Assembly: GCF_030388245.1 (NCBI RefSeq)
Contig: NZ_CP098364.1
Coordinates: 98,910 to 162,909 of the forward strand
Reading direction: 5' to 3'
DNA length: 64,000 nt
Source: Paracoccus sp. TOH
Lineage (GTDB): Bacteria; Pseudomonadota; Alphaproteobacteria; Rhodobacterales; Rhodobacteraceae
The notes under the pieces were generated by a model. The model was given only the letters and a program-made list of their open reading frames with translations, was not told the DNA's origin and searched no databases. The number at the start of each line of letters is the position of its first letter. The first letter of the stretch is position 1. The translations under genes were made by a program, and so were the position numbers. Positions 1 to 9,182 of this stretch are shown in pieces.

Positions 1-574
1 GCCCGTTGCGCAGGGCGCGCATCACCGGCTCGTCGGCGAAGGTGCCGGTCAGGGCGTAATCGACATTGTGCCGCGCCGTGGGCGTCAGGCCGCGATAGCC
101 GGCATCGAAAAGCTCTTTGTAGCCCTGTGCGAACAGGTAGAATTCCAGCTCGGTCGCCATCATCGGCTCATGGCCCAGGGCGCGGGCGCGCTCGATCTGG
201 CGGCGCAGCACGCTGCGCGGGGCATGGGGGACAAGCTCATGCGTGTGGTGGTCGTAAAGATCGACCATGCAGAAGGCGGTGCCCGGCGCCCAGGGCAGCC
301 GGCGCAGCGTGGTCAGGTCGGGCTTCATCACGTAATCGCCATAGCCGGCCGCCCAGCCCGTCGCCTGATAGCCGGGCACGGTCACCATCTCGATATCCGT
401 GGCCAGAAGGTAATTGCAGCAATGCGTCTCGTCGGGGTTGTCCAGGAAATGCGCGGCGTGGAAGCGCTTGCCCATCAGGCGGCCCTGCATGTCGACAAGG
501 GCGACCATGACGGTGTCGATCTCGCCGGCATCCACGGCGGCTGGCAGGGCCTCGAAACTCAGGTTGGCGGGCAT
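1..574 (-). CDS. Glutamine synthetase family protein (partial, N-terminal part)
   Basis: The gene runs off the left edge, so only about 191 N-terminal residues are visible, starting MPANLSFEALP. The beta-grasp-type segment VALVDMQGRLMGKRF and the later MATELEFYLF are typical of class I glutamine synthetases. They fit the catabolic gamma-glutamyl-amine ligase branch (PuuA-like) better than biosynthetic GlnA, because of the GRLMGKR motif and the single-substrate operon context. It is the last visible gene of a leftward operon behind an N-formylglutamate-amidohydrolase-like enzyme and a TRAP importer, so it probably ligates glutamate to an imported amine or carboxylate. The C-terminal catalytic residues lie outside the window. 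The family call is firm; the substrate is inferred. Confidence 0.85.
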   Translation of the reverse strand, partial: MPANLSFEALPAAVDAGEIDTVMVALVDMQGRLMGKRFHAAHFLDNPDETHCCNYLLATDIEMVTVPGYQATGWAAGYGDYVMKPDLTTLRRLPWAPGTAFCMVDLYDHHTHELVPHAPRSVLRRQIERARALGHEPMMATELEFYLFAQGYKELFDAGYRGLTPTARHNVDYALTGTFADEPVMRALRNG

Positions 575-633
575 CGCGGACTCCGGATGAAAGGGGACGC
601 GCCGGGACTGGCGCGCCCCGGGGGCGCGGCGGA

Positions 634-1671
634 TCAGGAATAGCGATAGGGCGGGCCGGCCTTTTCCATCGCCTCGTTATATTCCTTGATCTTGGCGACG
701 ACCTTGGCCTTGACCTCGGATTCGGCGGCGATCTCGTCCCAGAATTCCTTGGCGGCGGTCTCGACGGTCGCCCATTCCTCGGCCGGGATGGTGGTCAGCT
801 TCATCTTGTCGCCGGTGACGCGCAGCTTGGCTTCGCCCGACCAATACCAGTGCTGGCGATAGTAATGCGACTGGTCGAAGACCGCCTTCATCAATTCCTT
901 CAGGTGCTCGGGCACCTCGTCCCAGCGTTTCTGGTTGGCGAAGAAATGCCCGATCCAGGCGCCCGAGATGCTGTTGGTCAGGAAATGCCCGGTCGCCCCG
1001 GCCCAACCGACGGTGTAATCCTCGGTGATGCCCGACCAGGCGACCCCGTCCAGCTCGCCGGTCTGCAGGGCGACCTCGATATCCTCCCAGGGCAGGGTGA
1101 CGGGGACGACGCCGAATTTCGCCAGGAACCGGCCGGCCGTGGGGAAGGTGAAGACGCGCTTGCCCTTCAGATCCGCAAGGCTGTTGATCGGTTGCTTGGT
1201 GGCGAAGTTGCAGGGATCCCAGGACCCGGCCGAGATGTGCTGGATGCCCTGCTTGGCGTATTCCTCCTTCCAGATCTCATCCAGGCCGTAGTGGTTGAAC
1301 AGCGCCGGCACATCCAGCGAATAGCGCAGCGCGAAGGGGAAATAGCCGCCGAAGACGGTGACCTCGGTCGGGCTGGCCATGCTGTCGTCGTCGGATTGCA
1401 CCGCGTCGATGGTGCCGTTCTGCATGGCGCGGAACAGTTCCGCCGTGGGCACCAGCTGGTCGGCGAAGAACAGCTCGATCTCCATCTGGCCGTTGGCGAT
1501 CTTGTTGAAGGCCTCGACGGCGGGCTTGCAGACATGCTCGCCAAGGGCGGCGCCGGCATAGGTCTGCATGCGCCATTTCAGCGCCGCGCCCTGGGCGATG
1601 GCCGGCGCGGCCAGCGCCGAGGCGCCGGCGGCAAGGGCGCCCTGGGTCAGGAACTTGCGTCTGGTGGTCAT
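634..1671 (-). CDS. dctP: TRAP transporter solute-binding protein (DctP family)
   Basis: This is a periplasmic binding protein of a tripartite ATP-independent transporter. The N-terminus MTTRRKFLTQG is a twin-arginine-type signal, with probable cleavage after PAIAQG. The body has the DctP pattern (LKWRMQTYAGAA, SLADLKGKRVFTFP, ALQTGELDGVAWSG). The start at 1671 is preferred over the upstream in-frame ATG at 1677, because the ribosome site GGGAG sits 7 nt before 1671 but almost touches 1677. Length (345 aa) is normal for the family. It follows dctM closely. The sequence resembles the DctP subgroup used for mannitol, 2-oxo acids or other bulky organic acids, but the ligand cannot be read from it. 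Confidence 0.9.
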   Translation of the reverse strand: MTTRRKFLTQGALAAGASALAAPAIAQGAALKWRMQTYAGAALGEHVCKPAVEAFNKIANGQMEIELFFADQLVPTAELFRAMQNGTIDAVQSDDDSMASPTEVTVFGGYFPFALRYSLDVPALFNHYGLDEIWKEEYAKQGIQHISAGSWDPCNFATKQPINSLADLKGKRVFTFPTAGRFLAKFGVVPVTLPWEDIEVALQTGELDGVAWSGITEDYTVGWAGATGHFLTNSISGAWIGHFFANQKRWDEVPEHLKELMKAVFDQSHYYRQHWYWSGEAKLRVTGDKMKLTTIPAEEWATVETAAKEFWDEIAAESEVKAKVVAKIKEYNEAMEKAGPPYRYS

Positions 1672-1689
1672 CTTCATTCTCCCTGTTGG

Positions 1690-3015
1690 TTATTGTCCAT
1701 AGATCGAATGCGGCAGCCACATGGCGATCTGGGGAAAGGCGATCACCAGCGACAGCGTCAGAATCATGATCAGCACGAAAGGCAGGGCCGAGCGGTAGAT
1801 CAGGCCCAGCGTGAAATCCCGCGGCGCCATGGCGCGCATCAGGAACAGGTTGTAGCCGAAGGGCGGCGTCAGATAGGCGATCTGGCAGGTGATCGTGTAA
1901 AGGATGCCGTACCAGACCAGATCGAAGCCCAGGCTGCGGGCCAGCCCGACATAGATCGGCGCCACGATGACCAGCATCGCGGTGTCGTCCAGGAACATGC
2001 CCATGAGGATGAAGCTGGCCTGCATCATCAGCAGCACCTGCAGGGGCGTCAGATGCAGCTGGCCCAGAAACAGATCCTCGATGGCGCGGCCGGCGCCCAG
2101 CCCGTCGAAAACCGCGCCGAAGCTCAGCGCCGCCATGATGATCAGCATGAACATGCAGGTGATGGCCAGGGTCTGGCGGGTCGCCACCTCGAACACCTGC
2201 CGGGTGAAGCGCCCCTTGACCACCGCCGCCGCGACCGAGGCCAAGGCCCCGATCACGCTGCTTTCCGTCAGCGAGGTCCAGCCCCGGACGAAGGGGATCA
2301 TCATCGCCGCGAAGATCACCAGCGGCAGGATGCCCGCCCGCAGCAGCCGCAGCCGCTCGGCCCAGGTGATCCGGGCGCGCTCCTCGGCCGGCATGGGCGG
2401 GGCCAGCGCCGGGTTCAGCCAGGTGCGGATCAGGATATAGGCGATGAACAGCGCCGCCATCAGCAGGCCCGGCCCGATCCCGGCCAGCCAAAGCTGGCTG
2501 ACCGGCTGGCGCGCGATCAGCGAATACAGCACCAGCACCACCGAGGGCGGGATCAGGATGCCCAGGCTGGACCCGGCCTGGATCACCCCCGAGATCATCC
2601 GCTTGTCATAGCGGTGCTTGACCAGTTCCGGCAGCGCGATGGTGGCGCCGATGGCCATGCCGGCGACCGACAGCCCGTTCATCGCCGAGATCAGCACCAT
2701 CAGCAGCACCGTGCCGATCGCCAGCCCGCCCGGCATCGGCCCGAACCAGACATGGAACATGCGGTAGAGATCCTCGGCCAGCCGGGATTCCGACATGACA
2801 TAGCCCATGAAGACGAACATCGGCAGGGTCAGCAGCGCGTTCCACTTCATCAGCTTCATCACCGATGAAAAGCCCATGTCGGTGCCGCCCGGACCCCACA
2901 GCGCCAGCGCCGCCACCACGGCGACGAAGCCGATGGCGCCGAAGACCCGCTGCCCGGTGATCATCATCAGCAGCATGGTCGAGAACATCAGGGCCGCGAT
3001 CCATTCGTAGCTCAT
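1690..3015 (-). CDS. dctM: TRAP transporter large permease (DctM family)
   Basis: This is the large membrane subunit of the TRAP system, which uses a sodium gradient to import the ligand delivered by DctP. The protein (441 aa) starts MSYEWIAALMF and is almost entirely hydrophobic helices. It has family motifs such as SVAGMAIGATIALPEL, GSSLGILIPPSVVLVLY and MGMFLDDTAMLVIVAPI. The ATG overlaps the dctQ stop by 4 bp, so the two are translationally coupled. A longer open frame exists upstream in the same phase, but it lies across dctQ and is not coding. The C-terminus ends at SIYGQ, 18 bp before dctP. Confidence 0.92.
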   Translation of the reverse strand: MSYEWIAALMFSTMLLMMITGQRVFGAIGFVAVVAALALWGPGGTDMGFSSVMKLMKWNALLTLPMFVFMGYVMSESRLAEDLYRMFHVWFGPMPGGLAIGTVLLMVLISAMNGLSVAGMAIGATIALPELVKHRYDKRMISGVIQAGSSLGILIPPSVVLVLYSLIARQPVSQLWLAGIGPGLLMAALFIAYILIRTWLNPALAPPMPAEERARITWAERLRLLRAGILPLVIFAAMMIPFVRGWTSLTESSVIGALASVAAAVVKGRFTRQVFEVATRQTLAITCMFMLIIMAALSFGAVFDGLGAGRAIEDLFLGQLHLTPLQVLLMMQASFILMGMFLDDTAMLVIVAPIYVGLARSLGFDLVWYGILYTITCQIAYLTPPFGYNLFLMRAMAPRDFTLGLIYRSALPFVLIMILTLSLVIAFPQIAMWLPHSIYGQ

Positions 3016-3548
3016 CGGTCGGCCTCTCCGGCGAAGGGCCGCGCGATCTCGACCCCGCGCAGGATGGCGATGTCGCGGATCAGATGCGCCAGCGCCTGCA
3101 GGATCATCAGCAGGAAGGCCAGGGTGATGATCACCTTGATCGGCCACAGCACCGGGCGCCAGGCGCTTGGCGCGCGTTCCCCGATCTGGAAGCTGTAGAG
3201 GGTGGAATCCACCGCGCCCCACAGCATCACCCCCAGATAGAACAGCAGGCAGAACACGGTGAAGATGTCCCAGCCCGCCTGCTGGCGGATCGGCAGCCGC
3301 GCATAGATCAGGTCCATGCGCACATTCGCGCCAAGCTGGATCGAATAGGGCGCCCCCAGAAGGTAATAGGCGACCAGGGTGAACTGCGCCATTTCCAGCG
3401 TCCAGAGCGAGGGCACCTTCAGCACCTTCGTGACCGAGGACCACAGCAGGATGCCCATGATGACGAACAGCAGATACATGCTGGCCCGGCCGATGCGGTA
3501 GTTCAGCGCCTCGACCCGGCGGACATAGGCGATGGTCCAGTTCGGCAT
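3012..3548 (-). CDS. dctQ: TRAP transporter small permease (DctQ family)
   Basis: This is the four-helix small membrane subunit (178 aa) that pairs with DctM. It starts MPNWTIAYVRRVEALNYRIGRASMYLLFV, with hydrophobic segments at about 22-42, 60-80, 98-118 and 138-160, and has the QLGANVRMDLIYARLP loop usual in DctQ. The ATG shares its first base with the TGA of the upstream amidohydrolase gene (TGATG), and its end overlaps dctM by 4 bp. It is therefore an internal cistron of the operon. A GTG codon one triplet earlier is possible but unnecessary. Confidence 0.9.
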   Translation of the reverse strand: MPNWTIAYVRRVEALNYRIGRASMYLLFVIMGILLWSSVTKVLKVPSLWTLEMAQFTLVAYYLLGAPYSIQLGANVRMDLIYARLPIRQQAGWDIFTVFCLLFYLGVMLWGAVDSTLYSFQIGERAPSAWRPVLWPIKVIITLAFLLMILQALAHLIRDIAILRGVEIARPFAGEADR

Positions 3549-4288
3549 CACAGGGCCTCCCTCAGGGCGTCGCGGATCGTCGGCGCCAGCCGGTCGGCCA
3601 TCGCCTGCTGCGCCCGCGGCGTCGCGATCAGGTCGTTGCGGATCTCCAGCATGGCATGGGCCAGGCCCAGCGGCGTCGCATGCAGCGCCAGGGTATGGGC
3701 CACGCCGTCGGCGGCGCTGTAGGGATCGTTCAGCCGGGTGACCAGCCCGGTCCTGCGCGCCAGGATCGCCCGCGCCAGCCGGTCGTCGGCATCGTGGATG
3801 ATGCCGAACTCGACCTCGCGCCGGACGCCGAAATAAAGCGGGCTGAAGCTGTGGACGGTGATGAGCGCCGTCGGCCTGCCCCTGGCCAGCCGGCGCGACA
3901 GCAGCGCGAACAGCGCCGCGTGGAACGGGATGTAATGCGTCTCGGTCCGGGCCAGCCGCTGCGCGACCGGCAGGTCGCAGTTGCCGGGGATGTCATGCAG
4001 CTCGCTGCGCGCCGCCATGGCGCCGGCGGCATCGGGGGGCCGGTTCAGGTCATAGATCAGCCGCGACGCCGTGGCGTGGATCAGCGTGGCGTCCAGCAGC
4101 GCCGACAGCCCCTTTGCCACCCCCAGCGCGCCGGGATCCCAGGCGATATGGGCCAGGCATTGTTCGGCGCTCAGCCCCAGCGCCCCGGGCATCGTCCCCA
4201 GGTCGTTCGAGGCGTGTTCGCAGACGATGACCGCTGCGCCGCCGCCTTCCGCGTTCTCGATCTGGAAGAAAGATGCTGAACCAGACAT
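3548..4288 (-). CDS. N-formylglutamate amidohydrolase family protein
   Basis: A 246-aa soluble enzyme of the N-formylglutamate amidohydrolase family (HutG/FGase), zinc-dependent hydrolases that release glutamate from N-formyl-glutamate or related N-acyl amino acids. Family features are VIVCEHASNDLG near the N-terminus, DLNRPPDA, and LITVHSFSPLYFG. The start at 4288 is chosen because GGGAGTGAGCGT precedes it; the open frame continues 51 bp upstream without a ribosome site. It is first in a leftward operon with a TRAP importer and a glutamine-synthetase-like ligase. No other histidine-degradation genes (hutH, hutU, hutI) are present, so a substrate other than formylglutamate is likely. Confidence 0.85.
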   Translation of the reverse strand: MSGSASFFQIENAEGGGAAVIVCEHASNDLGTMPGALGLSAEQCLAHIAWDPGALGVAKGLSALLDATLIHATASRLIYDLNRPPDAAGAMAARSELHDIPGNCDLPVAQRLARTETHYIPFHAALFALLSRRLARGRPTALITVHSFSPLYFGVRREVEFGIIHDADDRLARAILARRTGLVTRLNDPYSAADGVAHTLALHATPLGLAHAMLEIRNDLIATPRAQQAMADRLAPTIRDALREAL

Positions 4289-4334
4289 ACGCTCACTCCC
4301 GTCGCGATCAGGTTGGAACGGCAAGGCCAAGTCT

Positions 4335-4380
4335 GTCAATTATTTTTCAGGATATGTTTTTGCTGTTAAGATCGTTACGA
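4335..4380. promoter_or_regulatory. AT-rich divergent promoter region
   Basis: The 119-bp gap between the amidohydrolase operon and the RpiR gene has one AT-rich patch in an otherwise GC-rich stretch, including TTATTTTTCAGGATATG. Its position suits overlapping divergent promoters and an RpiR operator. No clear dyad was found, so the binding site itself is not identified. Confidence 0.35.
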
Positions 4381-4407
4381 ACGCGGCGTCACCGAAAGGA
4401 AGGGCCG

Positions 4408-5292
4408 ATGTCACAGGAACCGGAAGCCGCGGGCACCATCGAGGACCGCCTGACGCAGCGATTTGACGCCCTGACCCCGGCCGAGCGCCTGCTGGCCGGT
4501 CACCTGATGCGGAATTTCCCGGTGGCGGGGCTGGCCTCGATGACGCATCTGGCCAAGGAGGCCGGGGTCTCCACCCCCACGGTGCTGCGCCTGGTGCAGA
4601 AGCTGGGCTTCCGCGGCTATCCCGATTTTCAGACCCAGCTGCGCGGCGAGCTGGAGGCGCGGCTGGAATCGCCGCTGTCCAAACATGCCCGCTGGGCCGG
4701 CGGCGTGCCCCAGACCCATATCCTGAACCGGTTCGCCGATGCGGTGCTGGACAATCTGACAAGGACGCTTGGCCGCATCGACCATGCCGATTTCGACGCC
4801 TGCGCGGCAATGCTGGCCGATCCGCAGCGCCGGGTGCTGGTGACCGGCGGGCGGATCACCCAGGCGCTGGCGGATTACCTGGTGACGCAGCTGGGCATCG
4901 TGCGGCCCGGGGTGGTTGCGCTGCCCAGCCAGTCCCGGGCCTGGCCCTCGGCGCTGCTCGAGCTGCGGCCCGGCGACGTGCTGGTGGCGTTCGACATCCG
5001 CCGCTATGAAAGCACGACGCTGCAACTGGCCGAGATGGCCGCCGAACAGGGCGCCGAGGTGGTGCTGATCACCGATCCCTGGATCAGCCCGATTTCCGCC
5101 CATGCCCGGTTCCGCTTCGCCGCGCAGATCGAGGTGCCCTCGGCCTGGGACAGCACCACGGCGCTGCTGGTGCTGATCGAAACCCTGCTGGCGGCGGTGC
5201 AGGAACTGAACTGGCCGCAGGCGCAAGAGCGCATGACGCGGCTTGAGGCGCTGTATGAACGCGCCAGCCTGTTCCGGCGCGGAAAGGGGTGA
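4408..5292 (+). CDS. MurR/RpiR family transcriptional regulator
   Basis: This 294-aa protein has an N-terminal RpiR-type helix-turn-helix (FPVAGLASMTHLAKEAGVSTPTVLRLVQKLG, residues about 31-60). It has a C-terminal SIS sugar-isomerase-like domain with RVLVTGGRITQALADYLVTQLG and PGDVLVAFDIRRYESTTLQLAEMA. SIS domains in this family sense phosphosugars or other small anionic ligands. AAAGGAAGG lies just before the chosen ATG; the upstream in-frame extension runs across the promoter and lacks a ribosome site. It is divergent from the amidohydrolase/TRAP/glutamine-synthetase operon and is the obvious candidate regulator for it. Confidence 0.9.
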   Translation: MSQEPEAAGTIEDRLTQRFDALTPAERLLAGHLMRNFPVAGLASMTHLAKEAGVSTPTVLRLVQKLGFRGYPDFQTQLRGELEARLESPLSKHARWAGGVPQTHILNRFADAVLDNLTRTLGRIDHADFDACAAMLADPQRRVLVTGGRITQALADYLVTQLGIVRPGVVALPSQSRAWPSALLELRPGDVLVAFDIRRYESTTLQLAEMAAEQGAEVVLITDPWISPISAHARFRFAAQIEVPSAWDSTTALLVLIETLLAAVQELNWPQAQERMTRLEALYERASLFRRGKG

Positions 5293-5367
5293 AGCGCCGC
5301 GCCCGGCCGGCGCAGCCGGGATCGGCCAGCCGCGCCGGGCGTTGCCGCTGCCGGCTTTGCCTGCGGC

Positions 5368-6318
5368 CTAGGCCAGGTGGCAGGCGACCGCCTGTCCGGG
5401 GCCAAGCTGGCGCAGGGCCGGCATCCGCTGGCGGCAATCCTCGACCGCGATCGGGCAGCGCGAGGCGAAGCGGCAGCCTTTCGGCAGGTTGACCGGGCTG
5501 GGCGGGTCGCCCTGCAGCCGCGCGCCGCCGCCGCGCCGCCGATGTTCGGGCGCCAGCGAAGGCGCCGCGGCGATCAGCGCCTGGGTATAGGGATGGCGCG
5601 GCGCGGCGAAGATCTGCGCCGCCGGCGCCTTTTCCACGATCTGCCCCAGATACATCACCGCGATCTCGTCGCAGATGTGGCGCACGACGCCCAGGTCGTG
5701 GCTGATGAACAGATAGGTCAGCCCGGTCTCGCGCTGCAGGCGGCGGATCAGGTTCAGGACCTGCGCCTGCACCGCCACGTCCAGCGCCGAGACCGGCTCG
5801 TCGAAGACGATCAGGTCGGGCTTGGTCGCCAAGGCCCGCGCCAAGCCGATGCGCTGCCGCTGCCCGCCGGAAAACTGGTGCGGGTAAAGCGACTTCAGCT
5901 CGGGGCGCAAGCCGACCTGGGTCAGCAATTCCTCGACCCGCGCGTCGCGGCCCCCGGGCTCGCCCAGGCCCAGCAGGTCCATGGGCTGGCGGATGATCCG
6001 CCCCACCCGTTCACGCGGGTTCAGCGACGAGAACGGGTCCTGGAACACCATCTGGAAGCGCGGCCGGGCGCGGCGCAGCTCCTCGCCCTCGATGCGGCTG
6101 ATGGGCGTGCCGTCCAGGTCGATCGTGCCGCCGGTGATCGGGGCAAGGCGCATCACCGCCAGCGCCGTGGTGGTCTTGCCCGAACCGGATTCGCCGACGA
6201 TGCCCAGCGTCTGGCCGCGCTGGATGCCGAAATCGACGCCATCGACCGCATGGACGGTGCCGCCGTTCGCGGTGGGGAAATGCACCTTGAGGTCGCGGAC
6301 GGAAAGAAGCTGGGTCAT
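5368..6318 (-). CDS. Oligopeptide/dipeptide ABC transporter ATP-binding protein (DppF/OppF type)
   Basis: A cytoplasmic ATPase of a peptide/nickel-type importer (316 aa). It shows Walker [10 protein letters not shown]-loop [15 protein letters not shown], signature [15 protein letters not shown], Walker [13 protein letters not shown] and H-loop ISHDLGVV. The C-terminal peptide-transporter extension has its Cys-containing motif ([15 protein letters not shown]). The start overlaps the stop of the partner ATPase by 4 bp, and it is the last gene of the leftward five-gene operon. Substrate is undefined: the family takes di- and oligopeptides, nickel chelates, opines and glycosides. Confidence 0.93.
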   Translation of the reverse strand: MTQLLSVRDLKVHFPTANGGTVHAVDGVDFGIQRGQTLGIVGESGSGKTTTALAVMRLAPITGGTIDLDGTPISRIEGEELRRARPRFQMVFQDPFSSLNPRERVGRIIRQPMDLLGLGEPGGRDARVEELLTQVGLRPELKSLYPHQFSGGQRQRIGLARALATKPDLIVFDEPVSALDVAVQAQVLNLIRRLQRETGLTYLFISHDLGVVRHICDEIAVMYLGQIVEKAPAAQIFAAPRHPYTQALIAAAPSLAPEHRRRGGGARLQGDPPSPVNLPKGCRFASRCPIAVEDCRQRMPALRQLGPGQAVACHLA

Positions 6319-7307
6319 GCCGGGACCTCGCGGGGTTCAAGCTGGATGCAGGCGGCCGAATGCGCGCCGGACAGGGCGACGTGGCGGGGCTGGGCGGCGC
6401 GGCAGGCCTCGACGGCCAGCGGGCAGCGCGGCGCGAAGGCGCAACCGCGGCCCAAATCGGTCAGCGCCGGCACGATGCCGGGGATTTCCGGCAGATCGGC
6501 ATCCGGGTCGGCATCGACGCGCGGGATGCTGGCCAGCAGGCCGCGGGTATAGGGATGGCCGGGATTGTCCAGCACCGCATCGGCCGGGCCGCGTTCGATG
6601 ATGCGGCCGGCATACATGACCGCCACCTTGTCGGCCATTTCCGCCACCGCGCCCATGTCATGGGTGATCAGGATGATGGCGGTGCCGGTCTTTTGCCGCA
6701 ACTCGTCCAGCAGGCCGAAGATCTGCGCCTGCACGGTCACGTCCAGCGCCGTCGTCGGCTCGTCCGCGATCAACAGCTTCGGCTCGCAGGACAGCGCCAT
6801 GGCGATCATCACCCGCTGGCGCATCCCGCCGGAAAGCTGGTGCGGATAGGCGCGGGCGCGCAGTTCCGTCTCGGGGATGCCGACGGCGCGCAGCATGTCG
6901 ACGGCGCGGGCGAAGGCGGCCTTCGGGCTGACCTTCTGGTGCAGGCGCACCGCCTCGGCGATCTGCTCGCCGCAGGTAAAGACCGGGTTCAGCGAGGTCA
7001 TCGGCTCTTGGAAGATCATGGCGATGTCGCCGCCGCGGATTTTGCGCATCTCGGATTGGCGCAGCTTGGTCAGGTCGCGGCCCTGGAACAGGATGCTGCC
7101 GCCGACCACCTTGCCCGGGGGCGAGGGGATCAGGCCCAGCACCGACAGCGCCGTCATGCTTTTGCCGCAGCCTGATTCGCCGACGATGGCCAGAAGCTCG
7201 CCCGGGGCGACGCTGAAGGACACGTCGTCCAGCACATGGGCCACGCCGCGCCGGGTCGTGAAATCGACCTTGAGGTTGCGGATGTCCAGAACGGGTTCGG
7301 TCACCAT
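6315..7307 (-). CDS. Oligopeptide/dipeptide ABC transporter ATP-binding protein (DppD/OppD type)
   Basis: The second ATPase of the importer (330 aa) has Walker [24 protein letters not shown], signature [15 protein letters not shown], Walker [13 protein letters not shown] and [10 protein letters not shown]. The C-terminal [14 protein letters not shown] segment is diagnostic of the peptide family. It starts 3 bp after the stop of the permease at 7311 and overlaps the next ATPase gene by 4 bp. Confidence 0.93.
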   Translation of the reverse strand: MVTEPVLDIRNLKVDFTTRRGVAHVLDDVSFSVAPGELLAIVGESGCGKSMTALSVLGLIPSPPGKVVGGSILFQGRDLTKLRQSEMRKIRGGDIAMIFQEPMTSLNPVFTCGEQIAEAVRLHQKVSPKAAFARAVDMLRAVGIPETELRARAYPHQLSGGMRQRVMIAMALSCEPKLLIADEPTTALDVTVQAQIFGLLDELRQKTGTAIILITHDMGAVAEMADKVAVMYAGRIIERGPADAVLDNPGHPYTRGLLASIPRVDADPDADLPEIPGIVPALTDLGRGCAFAPRCPLAVEACRAAQPRHVALSGAHSAACIQLEPREVPA

Positions 7308-7310
7308 GGC

Positions 7311-8189
7311 TCAGCGCTCCCTCATCCGGGGGTTGAAGGCGTCGTTCAGCCCGTCGCCGACCAGGCTGACGCCCAGCACGGTCAGGAAGATCATCGCCCC
7401 GGGCAGCGTCACCACCCACCAGGCATCCAGCAGGTATTCCCGGCCCGAGCCGATCATCAGCCCCCAGGACATGACGTTCGGGTCCGACAGGCCCAGGAAG
7501 CTGAGCCCGGCCTCGAACAGGATGGCCATGCCGATGGTCAGCGTGGCCGAGACGATCAGCGGCGGCAGGGCATTGGGCAGGATGACGCGCCAGATGATGT
7601 TGCCGTCGCCGGCGCCGATGGCGCGCATGGCGCTGACATATTCCAGCGTGCGGATGCGGCGGAACTCGGACCGGGTCAGGCGCGCGGTCTGCGGCCAGCT
7701 GACGATGCCGATGGCCAGCGCCACGTTGACCAGCGTCGGCTGGAACAGCGTCACCACGACCATGGCGAACAGCAGCGGCGGCAGCACCTGGAAGAATTCG
7801 GTGACGCGCATCAGCATGTCGTCGACGATGCCGCCGTAGAAGCCGGCATAGGCGCCGATCACCACCCCGATCAGCATGGTGATCAGCGCTGCGGCGAAGC
7901 CCACGGCCAGCGTGGCGCTGCCGCCCGCGATCAGCCCGGCCAGGATGTCGCGGCCCAGGTTGTCGGTGCCCAGCGGAATGGTCGCCTCCTCGCCCGGCGG
8001 CGTCAGCGGCGCCCAGACGATCTCGAACGGATCGACCGGGTAGAGATGGGGTCCGGCGAAGGTCATTGCCATGACCAGGATCAGCAGCGCCAGGCCCAGC
8101 ATGGCCGAGGGGCTGCGGCGGAAGATGTCCCAGGCTTCGGCCATGGGACCGCGGGCGGCTGGAACCGTGGTTCTGGCGGGCGCGGTCAT
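7311..8189 (-). CDS. Peptide ABC transporter permease (DppC type)
   Basis: The inner-membrane permease (292 aa) has the DppC architecture: a cytoplasmic N-terminus, a first helix [15 protein letters not shown], a periplasmic loop with [19 protein letters not shown], and the EAA-like cytoplasmic loop [28 protein letters not shown] that docks on the ATPases. It lies 3 bp after the DppB-type gene stop and 3 bp before the DppD-type gene. Confidence 0.92.
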   Translation of the reverse strand: MTAPARTTVPAARGPMAEAWDIFRRSPSAMLGLALLILVMAMTFAGPHLYPVDPFEIVWAPLTPPGEEATIPLGTDNLGRDILAGLIAGGSATLAVGFAAALITMLIGVVIGAYAGFYGGIVDDMLMRVTEFFQVLPPLLFAMVVVTLFQPTLVNVALAIGIVSWPQTARLTRSEFRRIRTLEYVSAMRAIGAGDGNIIWRVILPNALPPLIVSATLTIGMAILFEAGLSFLGLSDPNVMSWGLMIGSGREYLLDAWWVVTLPGAMIFLTVLGVSLVGDGLNDAFNPRMRER

Positions 8190-8192
8190 GTC

Positions 8193-9164
8193 TCAGCGTC
8201 CTCCGGCAAGGCGCGGGTCCAGCAGGCGCGACACGAAGTCGGTCAGCAGGTTCGCGATGATGACGATCAGGGTGGAGAAGAACAGGATGCCCAGCACGGT
8301 CGGATAGTCGCGCGCCAGGATCGACTGGAAGGCCAGCGTGCCAAGGCCCGGCCAGCTGAACACCGTCTCGACCAGCACCGCGCCCGAGATGATGGCGCCG
8401 AACTGCATGCCCGCGACGGTCACCACCGGCAAGAGCGCGTTGCGGAAGGCGTGGCGGCCGAAAACCTGCCGCTCGCTGACGCCCTTGGCGCGGGCGGTGC
8501 GGATGTAGTCGGCGCCCAGCACCTCGAGCATCGAGGCGCGGGTCAGCCGGCTGTATTGCGCCAGATAGACCAGCCCCAGCGTCAGCGCCGGCAGCACCAG
8601 ATGGTGGGCGATGTCCAGGATCCGGCTCAGGAAGCCGCCCTGTTTCACCACGTCGATCATGCCGGCGATGGGGAACAACGGGATGGTAGCGCCGAACAGG
8701 ATCACCAGCATCAGCCCGGTCCAGAACACCGGCGCCGAATAGCCGACCAGCGACAGCACCGTGACCACCGCCGAGGCGATGCCGCGCGGATTGCGCGAGG
8801 CGAGCATCCCCAGCCGCGTGCCGACGACCAGCGCGAAACCCAACGCGGTCGCCACCAGCAGCATGGTCGGCCCCAGCCGCGACAGGATCAGATCGACCAC
8901 CGGGCGGTTGTAGAAATAGGACATGCCCAGGTCGCCCTGCAGCGCGCGGCCCAGATACAGCCCCAGCTGGGTCAGCAGCGGCTTGTCGAGGCCGTATTGC
9001 TGGCGGATCGCGGCCATGACCTCGGCGCTGGCGCCGCCCATCTCGCCGGCGATGACCTCGGCCGGGTCGCCGGGGGCAAGCTGGATCAGCAGGAAGTTCA
9101 GGACAAGGACAGCGAGGATCAGGGCAGCCGCATAAAGCAGCTGCCGCAGGATACGTCGAAACAT
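8193..9164 (-). CDS. Peptide ABC transporter permease (DppB type)
   Basis: This 323-aa permease begins MFRRILRQLLYAAALILAVLVL, the usual DppB amphipathic start and first helix. It contains LAPGDPAEVIAG, GLDKPLLTQLGLYLGRALQGDLGMS and the coupling loop DYIRTARAKGVSERQVFGRHAFRNALLP. It follows the binding-protein gene by 18 bp and forms the membrane channel with the DppC-type protein. Confidence 0.92.
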   Translation of the reverse strand: MFRRILRQLLYAAALILAVLVLNFLLIQLAPGDPAEVIAGEMGGASAEVMAAIRQQYGLDKPLLTQLGLYLGRALQGDLGMSYFYNRPVVDLILSRLGPTMLLVATALGFALVVGTRLGMLASRNPRGIASAVVTVLSLVGYSAPVFWTGLMLVILFGATIPLFPIAGMIDVVKQGGFLSRILDIAHHLVLPALTLGLVYLAQYSRLTRASMLEVLGADYIRTARAKGVSERQVFGRHAFRNALLPVVTVAGMQFGAIISGAVLVETVFSWPGLGTLAFQSILARDYPTVLGILFFSTLIVIIANLLTDFVSRLLDPRLAGGR

Positions 9165-9182
9165 CGGGATTGCCTCCGCCGG

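Noticed and set aside
850..2868. A 672-aa plus-strand open frame across the TRAP genes
   Set aside because: Its translation is a His/Gln/Asp/Arg-rich string typical of the antisense of GC-rich genes, and the opposite strand encodes clear DctP and DctM proteins.
5293..5367. A possible terminator between the RpiR gene and the peptide ABC operon
   Set aside because: Only a 6-bp CCCGGC/GCCGGG stem was found, which is expected by chance at this GC content.
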